A stretch of 64,000 nt of DNA, from assembly GCF_052115385.1 (NCBI RefSeq), contig NZ_JBFRGP010000004.1, positions 372,001 to 436,000 of the forward strand. Direction: 5' to 3'. Made by a program: the position numbers and the translations under genes. Below are positions 1-9,206 of the stretch, piece after piece. The notes under the pieces are model-generated. The model was not told the DNA's origin. It did not search any database and was given only the letters and a program-made list of their open reading frames with translations. Numbering within the stretch: the stretch's first letter is position 1; every line of letters starts with the position of its first letter. This DNA is from Dyella_D sp052115385 (GTDB lineage Bacteria; Pseudomonadota; Gammaproteobacteria; Xanthomonadales; Rhodanobacteraceae).

Positions 1-338
1 GCGTGGTCACCTACAGCTACGAGGCGAAGGAAGCGCTGCTGGGGGTCAATCCGCGCACGCTGGAGCGCACCGGCGCGGTCAGTGAAGAGACCGTGCTGGA
101 GATGGTCTCCGGCGCGCTGGCGCGCTTCGGCGCGGGCATGGCGGTGGCGGTCACCGGCATCGCCGGCCCCAGCGGCGGCACCCCGGACAAGCCGGTGGGC
201 ACGGTGTGGATCGGCTGGAAGCGCCGCGGCGGCTACGCCCACGGGCGGCAGTTCCACTTCGACGGCGACCGCGAGGCGATCCGGCGCCAGACCGTGGCCG
301 CCGCCCTCGTCGGCGTGCGCAAGGCGCTGACCGACTGA
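1..338 (+). CDS. CinA C-terminal-type nicotinamide-nucleotide amidohydrolase (5' truncated)
   Basis: The 3' part of a gene cut by the window edge; about 111 residues are visible, entering mid-domain with VVTYSYEAKEALLGV. The stretch AVTGIAGPSGGTPDKPVGTV is the signature of the CinA C-terminal (PncC) domain, which deamidates nicotinamide mononucleotide to nicotinate mononucleotide in pyridine-nucleotide recycling. Whether an N-terminal CinA domain is present cannot be seen, although the short PncC form is common in this group. It sits directly upstream of recA on the same strand, a linkage conserved in many bacteria, with a 136-bp gap that holds the recA leader. The stop TGA is at 336-338. Confidence 0.88.
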   Translation, partial: VVTYSYEAKEALLGVNPRTLERTGAVSEETVLEMVSGALARFGAGMAVAVTGIAGPSGGTPDKPVGTVWIGWKRRGGYAHGRQFHFDGDREAIRRQTVAAALVGVRKALTD

Positions 339-366
339 TCGGCTTTCGCCTACACAGGCAGGCTTG

Positions 367-388
367 ACCGGTATGGGATACTGCCGGT
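367..388 (+). promoter_or_regulatory. Imperfect palindrome in recA leader, candidate operator
   Basis: The outer arms ACCGG-Y-A and T-R-CCGGT enclose an inner perfect palindrome GTAT-GGG-ATAC at 371-381, about 90 bp before the recA start codon. A TTGACC at 364-369 overlaps the left edge and could be a -35 box, though no convincing -10 follows at 17 bp. Neither the E. coli SOS box (CTGT-N8-ACAG) nor the Xanthomonas-type LexA box (TTAGTA/TACTAA) is seen. A repressor operator is inference only. Confidence 0.3.
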
Positions 389-474
389 CTGCGTGATCGC
401 AGCCCATGAGACACGGCGGGCGCATCATGCTCGTCACTTAACCGCCACTCCTCACGCATTCGGGATACAAGACG

Positions 475-1509
<1,035 letters not shown>

Positions 1510-1645
1510 GCCTGATGGCTTGAGCTTGATGGTCCGTGCGGCCGGGCGTTTCAGCCCGGTCGCTGCCTGGGCGAAGGCCGGCAGATGAAGTCCCACGGGC
1601 TTTCAGCTGGGCGATCCGCACGGCCAGGACCCAGGCTCCGTCAAC

Positions 1646-2140
1646 ATGCGCCGTAAAGACGACAACGACGACAAGCCCCGGCCCAGCGCCTACAACAAGG
1701 CGCTGGGCCTGCTCGCGCGCCGCGAGCATTCCCGCCGCGAGCTGGGCCAGAAGCTGCGCCGGGGCGGCTACGAGGGCGAAGAGGCCGGGGCGGCGCTAGA
1801 CCGGCTCGGCGAGCAGCACTACCAGGACGACGACCGCTTCGGCGAGCTGCTGGTGCGCAGCCGCTCCGCCCAGGGCTACGGCCCCGCGCGCCTGCGTGCC
1901 GAACTGAAGAGCCACGGTTTCTCCGATGCGCGCATCCGCGCACTGCTGGATGCCGCGGAGGTGGACTGGGCCGCGTCCGCCGCCGCCCAGCTGCGCCGCC
2001 GCTACGGCGGCAAGCCGGCTGCGGACCTGGCCGAAAAGCAGCGCAGGGCGCAGTTTCTCTTGCGTCGGGGCTTTGCCGCCGCCACAGTAAGAGGTCTTAC
2101 CCACGCCGAAGTGGACGAGTTGGCCGACGAAAGCGACTGA
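1646..2140 (+). CDS. recX: Regulatory protein RecX
   Basis: A basic protein of 164 residues with the three-helix RecX repeats: KALGLLARREHSRREL near residue 17, then QHYQDDDRFGELLVRSR and YGPARLRAEL. RecX binds inside the RecA filament groove, blocks filament extension and inhibits ATPase and strand exchange. Its length fits the family (about 150-170). It lies 136 bp after recA on the same strand, which supports the call and possible read-through co-expression. The opening MRRKDDNDDKPRPS is a charged extension before the first RecX repeat. No other start with a better ribosome site is apparent. Confidence 0.93.
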   Translation: MRRKDDNDDKPRPSAYNKALGLLARREHSRRELGQKLRRGGYEGEEAGAALDRLGEQHYQDDDRFGELLVRSRSAQGYGPARLRAELKSHGFSDARIRALLDAAEVDWAASAAAQLRRRYGGKPAADLAEKQRRAQFLLRRGFAAATVRGLTHAEVDELADESD

Positions 2141-2203
2141 TCGCCCGGCTGCGTCGCGGCGTGGCCTGCAGCCACGGCGCCACAGACCGACGACCCGCAC
2201 GCA

Positions 2204-4837
<2,634 letters not shown>

Positions 4838-4879
4838 TAAAACCTAGGTGAATAGACCACATGCCATAGGCCATGCGCA

Positions 4880-4909
4880 TTGCGCAGCGCGCGGGCGCTC
4901 GGCTAGTAT
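4880..4909 (+). promoter_or_regulatory. Candidate sigma70 promoter for csrA
   Basis: TTGCGC at 4880-4885 and TAGTAT at 4904-4909 are separated by 18 bp in the 262-bp gap between alaS and csrA. This would give a csrA leader of about 180 nt. The match is moderate, so the call is tentative. Confidence 0.3.
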
Positions 4910-4921
4910 CGGTCGAATGTC

Positions 4922-5059
4922 GGCTACGCGCGTTGTGGCGTAGCCCGCCGGCAGCCGCTCTCGAGCGACTCGCCGTTGTGCCGGGGAAGGCGGTAGGGCC
5001 TTCGATGGACAGTTCGTCGAAACTCGGATGGTGTAGCTCAGGGGTGAGGTTTCACCATC
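4922..5059 (+). promoter_or_regulatory. Structured csrA leader with several GGA motifs
   Basis: The leader has a perfect 8-bp hairpin at 4922-4945 (GGCTACGC/GCGTAGCC) and a 7-bp stem at 5027-5059 (GATGGTG/CACCATC). GGA trinucleotides occur near 4985, 5005 and 5026 (CGGATGG), and in the Shine-Dalgarno at 5088. CsrA recognises GGA in hairpin loops, and csrA autoregulation through its leader is known in E. coli. Autoregulation here is inferred from the motif count only. Confidence 0.35.
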
Positions 5060-5099
5060 TGCTGGCCTGTGACCACATAGCTTTCATGGAGTGGCAAAC

Positions 5100-5297
5100 A
5101 TGTTGATTCTGACCCGCAGGGTCGGCGAAACCCTGATGATCGGCGACGAGGTGACCGTCACCGTCCTGGGCGTGAAGGGCAATCAGGTGCGTATCGGCAT
5201 CAACGCGCCCAAGAACGTAGCCGTGCATCGTGAAGAGATCTATCAACGGATCCAGAACGAGCACAAACCGGAAGGCAGCGGCTCGGACGAGCAGTGA
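5100..5297 (+). CDS. csrA: Carbon storage regulator CsrA
   Basis: 65 residues beginning MLILTRRVGETLMIGDEV, the invariant CsrA start. CsrA is a homodimeric RNA-binding protein that controls translation and stability of mRNAs with GGA motifs. The conserved RNA-contact residues R6/R7 and the region VAVHREEIYQRI (about residues 40-51) are present. An in-frame GTG lies 9 bp upstream (5091), but ATG at 5100 matches the family and has GGAG at 5088-5091 at good spacing. The alaS-csrA-tRNA-Ser order matches E. coli. The C-terminal tail (HKPEGSGSDEQ) is variable as expected. Confidence 0.97.
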   Translation: MLILTRRVGETLMIGDEVTVTVLGVKGNQVRIGINAPKNVAVHREEIYQRIQNEHKPEGSGSDEQ

Positions 5298-5309
5298 TCG
5301 CCTGAAGGC

Positions 5310-5338
5310 TTTACGAAAGACCCATCGGCCGGTATCCT
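5310..5338 (+). promoter_or_regulatory. Candidate promoter for tRNA-Ser
   Basis: TTTACG (5310-5315) and TATCCT (5333-5338) with a 17-bp spacer, ending 30 bp before the mature tRNA 5' end. The position suits a stable-RNA promoter, though the tRNA could also be read from csrA. No GC-rich discriminator test can be made by eye. Confidence 0.4.
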
Positions 5339-5368
5339 TGCCGGCTCCGCAGAGATGCGGACAAAAAC

Positions 5369-5461
5369 GGAGAGATGCCCGAGAGGCCGAAGGGGCTCCC
5401 CTGCTAAGGGAGTATAGGGTCAAAAGCCTTATCGAGGGTTCGAATCCCTCTCTCTCCGCCA
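5369..5461 (+). tRNA. tRNA-Ser (anticodon GCU)
   Basis: A 93-nt class II tRNA. The acceptor GGAGAGA (5369-5375) pairs with TCTCTCC (5451-5457), followed by discriminator G and an encoded CCA at 5459-5461. The anticodon stem CTCCC/GGGAG flanks loop CTGCTAA, giving anticodon GCT (5403-5405), which reads AGC/AGU. A long variable arm (about 5413-5434) and a T-arm with GGTTCGAATCC confirm the serine class. It follows csrA, as in E. coli (csrA-serV). Its 3' end is also the left arm of a long perfect inverted repeat. Confidence 0.97.
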
Positions 5462-5514
5462 GATACGCAAAACGCCCCGCAAGGGGCGTTTTGCGTATCT
5501 GGCGGAGAGAGAGG
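5447..5514 (+). terminator. 32-bp perfect inverted repeat (GCAA loop) that includes the tRNA-Ser 3' end
   Basis: Left arm 5447-5478 and right arm 5483-5514 are perfect reverse complements around the tetraloop GCAA. The left arm contains the last 15 nt of tRNA-Ser, including CCA. The inner part (GCCCC/GGGGC followed by GTTTT) looks like a terminator, but the stem extends much further by mirroring the tRNA tail. In an unprocessed transcript the arm could compete with acceptor-stem pairing. Confidence 0.75.
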
Positions 5515-5848
5515 TTGCAGAGAACCGGTGACTCGGCAAGCCGAGCCACCGGTTCGACAAATTTGTCTGGAACAACAAGGACAGCCGCAGGCTGGCCCCG
5601 CAGCGCATAGCGCGGAGGGGTGAGGCCCAAGGATGGGCCTCACAATCCCACCGTCTCAAATCAAAGCGCGCCCTACATCGAAGCCAATAAACAAACGCCC
5701 CGAAAGGGACATTCGGCGTATCTGGTGGAGAAAGAGCTTGCAGAGAACGGATGAAGCCCAAGGATGGCTCTCACAATCCCACCGCCTCAAATCAAACCGC
5801 GCCCCACATCGAAGCCAATAAACAAACACCCCGAAAGCGGCGTTTTGC
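5481..5848. repeat. Tandem and interspersed repeat mosaic carrying antisense tRNA-tail segments
   Basis: This lies in a 627-bp stretch without a credible gene (5462-6088). Sequence 5621-5701 recurs at 5752-5832 (period 131 bp) with few mismatches. The segment 5481-5530 (antisense tRNA-Ser tail, then TTGCAGAGAAC) recurs at about 5704-5753 as a diverged copy (CTGGTGGAGAAAGAG). A 14-bp hairpin with one mismatch sits at 5523-5554. Short open frames here are antisense to tRNA-like sequence and are not believed to be genes. Confidence 0.7.
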
Positions 5849-5894
5849 ATAATGCGAAGCGCATCAGACTGAGCAATCCTCGAATGAGGAAGTC

Positions 5895-6028
5895 GTCATT
5901 CCGGCGTAGGCCGGAATCCAGTGGAGTCACCGTCTGGTGTCGCTGGAGCCCATGAAGCTCGCGTCCTTGGAGATCTCTCGCTTGGTCGTAGCGCATCGCT
6001 GCTGGATTCCGGCCTGCGCCGGAATGAC
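5895..6028. repeat. Inverted pair of REP-like elements (family A, copy 1)
   Basis: Left element 5895-5922 (GTCATTCCGGCGTAGGCCGG, then AATCCAGT) and right element 6002-6028 form an inverted pair, each with its own GCCGG palindrome. The same element recurs at 17458-17576 and, in variant form, at 30227-30293. The pattern fits REP doublets mobilised by RAYT-type transposases; none is encoded in this window. Confidence 0.75.
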
Positions 6029-6088
6029 GAGCGAGCTATCGGCTAACCGGGTCTCGCTGCCCGGATGCGCACCACGGCACCGCGGAGC

Positions 6089-6817
6089 TCAGCTCAGCGC
6101 GAGGCCGCGCAGCTCCACGTCATCGGGCGTCACCCTCAACACCGACCCATGCTCGTACCAATCCCCCAGCACGATCCGCTCCGCCGGCACGCCATCGACT
6201 TCGATGCGATGCACCGCCGGCCGATGCGTATGCCCATGAATCAATCGCGTCACACCCGCCTTGCGCATCGCCTCGGCGACGGCATCGGCGTTGACGTCCA
6301 TGATCGTCTCCATGGTGCTGCCGGTATGCGCCTTGCTGTCCGCGCGCGCCTGGGCGGCGAACGCGCGGCGCGCTTCCAGCGGCATGGCGAGGATCTGCGC
6401 CTGCCACTGCGGCGTGCGCACCTGCTTGCGCACGGCCTGGTAGGCGACATCGTCGGTGCACAGCACGTCGCCATGCATCAGCAGGGTGGGGCGGCCGTAC
6501 AACGGGTGGACGGTGCCGTCCTCCAGCAGGCTGAAGCCCGCGCGCTGCGCAAACTTCTCGCCGAGCAGGAAGTCGCGGTTGCCGACCATGAAGTACACCG
6601 GCACGCCCGCATCGCTCAGCGCCTGCGTGGCGGCCGCAATGCGCGCCGGTAGCTCGGCATCGTCGTCATCGCCGATCCAGGCTTCCACCAGGTCGCCGAG
6701 GATGTACACGGCATCGGCACTGCGTGCTTCGTCGCTGGCGAGAAAGTCCTCGAACAGCCGGGTGATCTGCGGACGGGCCGCGTCCAGATGCAGGTCGGCG
6801 ATGAACAGCGTATGCAT
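6089..6817 (-). CDS. lpxH: UDP-2,3-diacylglucosamine diphosphatase LpxH
   Basis: 242 residues. LpxH is a peripheral inner-membrane calcineurin-like metallophosphoesterase that releases UMP from UDP-2,3-diacylglucosamine to give lipid X in lipid A synthesis. The metal-binding motifs are in order: D8-x-H10 (ADLHLD), GDLVE (D42), GNRDF (N80-R81-D82), LMHGD (H115) and HGHTHRP near residue 195. Length fits the family (about 240). Its ATG shares the A of the upstream cyclophilin stop (TGATG at 6815-6819), so translation is likely coupled. The ppi-lpxH pairing matches ppiB-lpxH in E. coli. Confidence 0.96.
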   Translation of the reverse strand: MHTLFIADLHLDAARPQITRLFEDFLASDEARSADAVYILGDLVEAWIGDDDDAELPARIAAATQALSDAGVPVYFMVGNRDFLLGEKFAQRAGFSLLEDGTVHPLYGRPTLLMHGDVLCTDDVAYQAVRKQVRTPQWQAQILAMPLEARRAFAAQARADSKAHTGSTMETIMDVNADAVAEAMRKAGVTRLIHGHTHRPAVHRIEVDGVPAERIVLGDWYEHGSVLRVTPDDVELRGLALS

Positions 6818-7524
6818 CAGCCCTTCGTACCTTTCTTGGCGGCCGGCTTGGCGGCGGGCTTCGCCGCGGGAGCGGCCGGCGGCGTAGGTGCGCTGGCCGC
6901 GCGCGCAGGCGCTTCCTCGCCGATCACGTAGGCGCTGTCGACCACCGGCAAGGGATTGGGCACGTCGTTGGCGAACGGGCCCAGCGCGCGTGTGGGCAGG
7001 CCGGCGATCTTGTCGACCACGTCGATGCCCTTGACCACCTTGCCGAACACGGCAAAGCCCCAGGTCAGCCCGCTCTGGTTGCCGACGTAGTCGAGCCGGC
7101 GGTTGTCCACCAGGTTGAAGAAGAACTGCGAGGTGCCGGAATTGGGGTCCGCACCGCGCGCCACGGCCAGCGTGCCGCGCAGGTTGGACAGGCCGTTGTC
7201 CGCTTCGCTGGCGATCGCCGAATGCGTGCGCTTGGGCTGCAGGTCGCGCGTGTACAGGCCGCCCTGCACCATGTAGCCGGCGATCGCGCGGTGCATCACG
7301 GTGCCGCTGTAGAAGCCCTCGCGCACGTACTGCAGGAAGTTCGCCACGCTCTTGGGCGCCTTGTCCGGATACAGCTCGATGGTGATGTCGCCCGCGCTGG
7401 TGTGCAGTATCACCTGCGGGTGCGGCAGGGTGGATGGCGCAGCCGTCGCCGCTGGCTTCACCGCCTGGGCGGAAAGCGCGAAGGGCAGGGTCAGCAGTGC
7501 GAGCAGGGCGAGGATTCGGCGCAT
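6817..7524 (-). CDS. Cyclophilin-type peptidyl-prolyl isomerase, exported
   Basis: 235 residues from the ATG at 7524, opening with a signal peptide (MRRILALLALLTLPFALSAQA). The cyclophilin domain starts at VILHTSAGDITIELYPDKAP and has the family motifs FYSGTVMHR (catalytic Arg), NSGTSQFFFN and LTWGFAVFGKV. It should catalyse prolyl cis-trans isomerisation in the periplasm. An in-frame ATG 24 bp upstream (7548) would add MPDAARPA and keep the signal. The C-terminus is a low-complexity Ala/Pro/Lys tail (KPAAKPAAKKGTKG) not found in typical cyclophilins. It overlaps lpxH by one base and follows ppx with a 95-bp gap. Confidence 0.93.
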   Translation of the reverse strand: MRRILALLALLTLPFALSAQAVKPAATAAPSTLPHPQVILHTSAGDITIELYPDKAPKSVANFLQYVREGFYSGTVMHRAIAGYMVQGGLYTRDLQPKRTHSAIASEADNGLSNLRGTLAVARGADPNSGTSQFFFNLVDNRRLDYVGNQSGLTWGFAVFGKVVKGIDVVDKIAGLPTRALGPFANDVPNPLPVVDSAYVIGEEAPARAASAPTPPAAPAAKPAAKPAAKKGTKG

Positions 7525-7619
7525 GGCGGGTCGGGCGGCGTCAGGCATCCGCGCATGATACGCGGCCGCGGTGAGGGGGGCCTTAAGAACGGTGGCGCAG
7601 GAAAACGCGTGCCGCACGG

Positions 7620-9137
7620 TCAAAAGGTGGTCAGGTCGAGGGTGAGGCCAAGCTCCGCCATCGGCGGGCGCTCCTGCTCCAGGTCCGCCTCGGTCAGCGG
7701 GTGCTGTTCGATCCAGGCGGCGGGCAGGCCCAGGCGCAGGCGCTGGGCGGTCGCGGCCAGGCGCATCTGCGGGAGCGATTCGGCGCGGCGCGCGCGGCGG
7801 AACAGCACGGCCAGGCGCAGCAGGGCGGTGATCTGCCGGGCCAGCGCGCGGTAGCGCTGCGGCAGGGCCGAGAACAGGGTCTTCTCCGGCTTGCGGCGAT
7901 GCGCCTCCACCACGGCGGCCAGCAACTGCTGCTCCTGCCGCGAGAAGCCGGCCAGGTCGGCGTGGCGCAGGATGTAGGCGCCATGGTGGTGGTGCTGGCT
8001 GTGCGCGATGGCCAGGCCGATCTCGTGCACGCGCGACACCCACGACAGCCATTCGCGCCCCTCGCCGTCAAGCTTCCAGCTCTTGGCCACCTGGTCGAAC
8101 AGCATCAGCGCGGTGGATTCCACGCGCCGCGCCTGGGCGCGGTCCACGCCGTAGCGGGCGGCCAGCGCGTCGATGCTGGCGGTGCGCGGGTCGGTGCCGC
8201 CGGCGCGGCCCAGCAGGTCCCACAGCAGGCCTTCGCGCATCGAGCTTTCGCACACGCGCATGCGCTGGATGCCCAGCGCCTCGAAGGCAGCCTCGAAGAT
8301 CACCACGCCGCCGGCGATCACCGGGGCGCGGTCGTCGGACAGGCCCGGCAGCTTCAGCGTCTCGACCTGCCCCTGGGCGAGCAGGGCATCGCGCAGCGAC
8401 GCCAGCGACGCCGGCGTGATGCCGTCGTCGGAAAACTTCATGGCCTGGACCACGCCGCCGATCGCCTTGGCCGTGCCGGAGGAGCCGAATGCATCGACCC
8501 AGCTGGCCTCGCGGTAGTCCTCGGCGAACTGCTGCAGCAGCACGCCCAGCTCGCCGGTGGCGCGCTGCCAGCGCTTGCGATTGAGCTTGCCGCCGGGAAA
8601 GAAGCGCATGGTGGAGGCGATGCACCCGGCCTGCACGCTTTCGGTGTGCAGCGGGGCCAGGCCGCGGCCGATGATGAATTCGGTGCTGCCGCCGCCGACG
8701 TCGATCACCAGCCGGTTTTCGCGCGAGGCGGGCAGGTCGTGCGAGGCGCCCAGGAAGATCAGGCGGCCTTCCTCGCGGCCGGAGACGATTTCCACCGGAT
8801 GGCCCAGCGCGGTCTCGGCGGCGGTCAGGAAGGATTGCGGCGACGCCAGCCGGCGCACGGTATTGGTGGCCACCGCGCGTACCCGCGCCGAGGGCAGGCC
8901 GGCGATGCGCTGGCCGAAGCGGGCCAGGCAGTTCAGTGCGCGGGCGCGGTGCTCGGCGTCGAGCGTGCCGTCGGCGCGCAGGCCGGCGGCCATGCGCACG
9001 GTGTCGCGCAGGCGGTCGATCACCCGGGGTTCGCCATGCTCCACCCGCGCCACGACCATGTGAAAGCTGTTGGAACCCATATCGATGGCGGCGATGAGCT
9101 CGCCATCCTTGATCGGGGACTGCTCGCCTTGAATCAT
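7620..9137 (-). CDS. ppx: Exopolyphosphatase Ppx
   Basis: 505 residues from the ATG at 9137. Ppx removes terminal phosphates from long-chain polyphosphate and belongs to the Ppx/GppA fold (sugar kinase/Hsp70 superfamily). Phosphate-binding motifs are AIDMGSNSFHMVVARV near the N-terminus and DVGGGSTEFIIG near residue 130; an HD-like helical C-terminal half follows. A GTG at 9179 would add 14 residues, but a hairpin at 9178-9197 covers it, so 9137 is preferred. It follows ppk on the same strand, giving paired synthesis and degradation of polyphosphate downstream of phoBR. Confidence 0.95.
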   Translation of the reverse strand: MIQGEQSPIKDGELIAAIDMGSNSFHMVVARVEHGEPRVIDRLRDTVRMAAGLRADGTLDAEHRARALNCLARFGQRIAGLPSARVRAVATNTVRRLASPQSFLTAAETALGHPVEIVSGREEGRLIFLGASHDLPASRENRLVIDVGGGSTEFIIGRGLAPLHTESVQAGCIASTMRFFPGGKLNRKRWQRATGELGVLLQQFAEDYREASWVDAFGSSGTAKAIGGVVQAMKFSDDGITPASLASLRDALLAQGQVETLKLPGLSDDRAPVIAGGVVIFEAAFEALGIQRMRVCESSMREGLLWDLLGRAGGTDPRTASIDALAARYGVDRAQARRVESTALMLFDQVAKSWKLDGEGREWLSWVSRVHEIGLAIAHSQHHHHGAYILRHADLAGFSRQEQQLLAAVVEAHRRKPEKTLFSALPQRYRALARQITALLRLAVLFRRARRAESLPQMRLAATAQRLRLGLPAAWIEQHPLTEADLEQERPPMAELGLTLDLTTF

Positions 9138-9177
9138 CCGGGGCTCGTATTCCGTGCGACTGAGTACGAATTCTCGC

Positions 9178-9197
9178 ACGCAGGCACCGGCCTGCGT
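9178..9197 (-). other. Intergenic hairpin between ppk and ppx
   Basis: ACGCAGGC (9178-9185) and GCCTGCGT (9190-9197) form a perfect 8-bp stem with loop ACCG, starting 9 bp past the ppk stop codon in the minus-strand message. It lacks a T-run, so it is more likely a processing or partial-attenuation element than a full terminator. Confidence 0.4.
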
Positions 9198-9206
9198 CAG
9201 TCCGGC

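Noticed and set aside
5027..5059. Possible tRNA in the csrA leader (TAGCTCAGGGGTGAG)
   Set aside because: Only a D-arm-like piece is present; no anticodon stem, T-arm or CCA end follows.
5447..5514. Attachment site of an integrated element at tRNA-Ser
   Set aside because: The tRNA tail copy is inverted, not direct, and no integrase or cargo genes follow; a direct repeat would be expected for att sites.
5404..5761. Small frames encoding peptides such as GGERGIRTLD and RERDSNPR
   Set aside because: These are translations of the antisense strand of tRNA-Ser and its mirrored copies, a well-known source of false proteins in databases.
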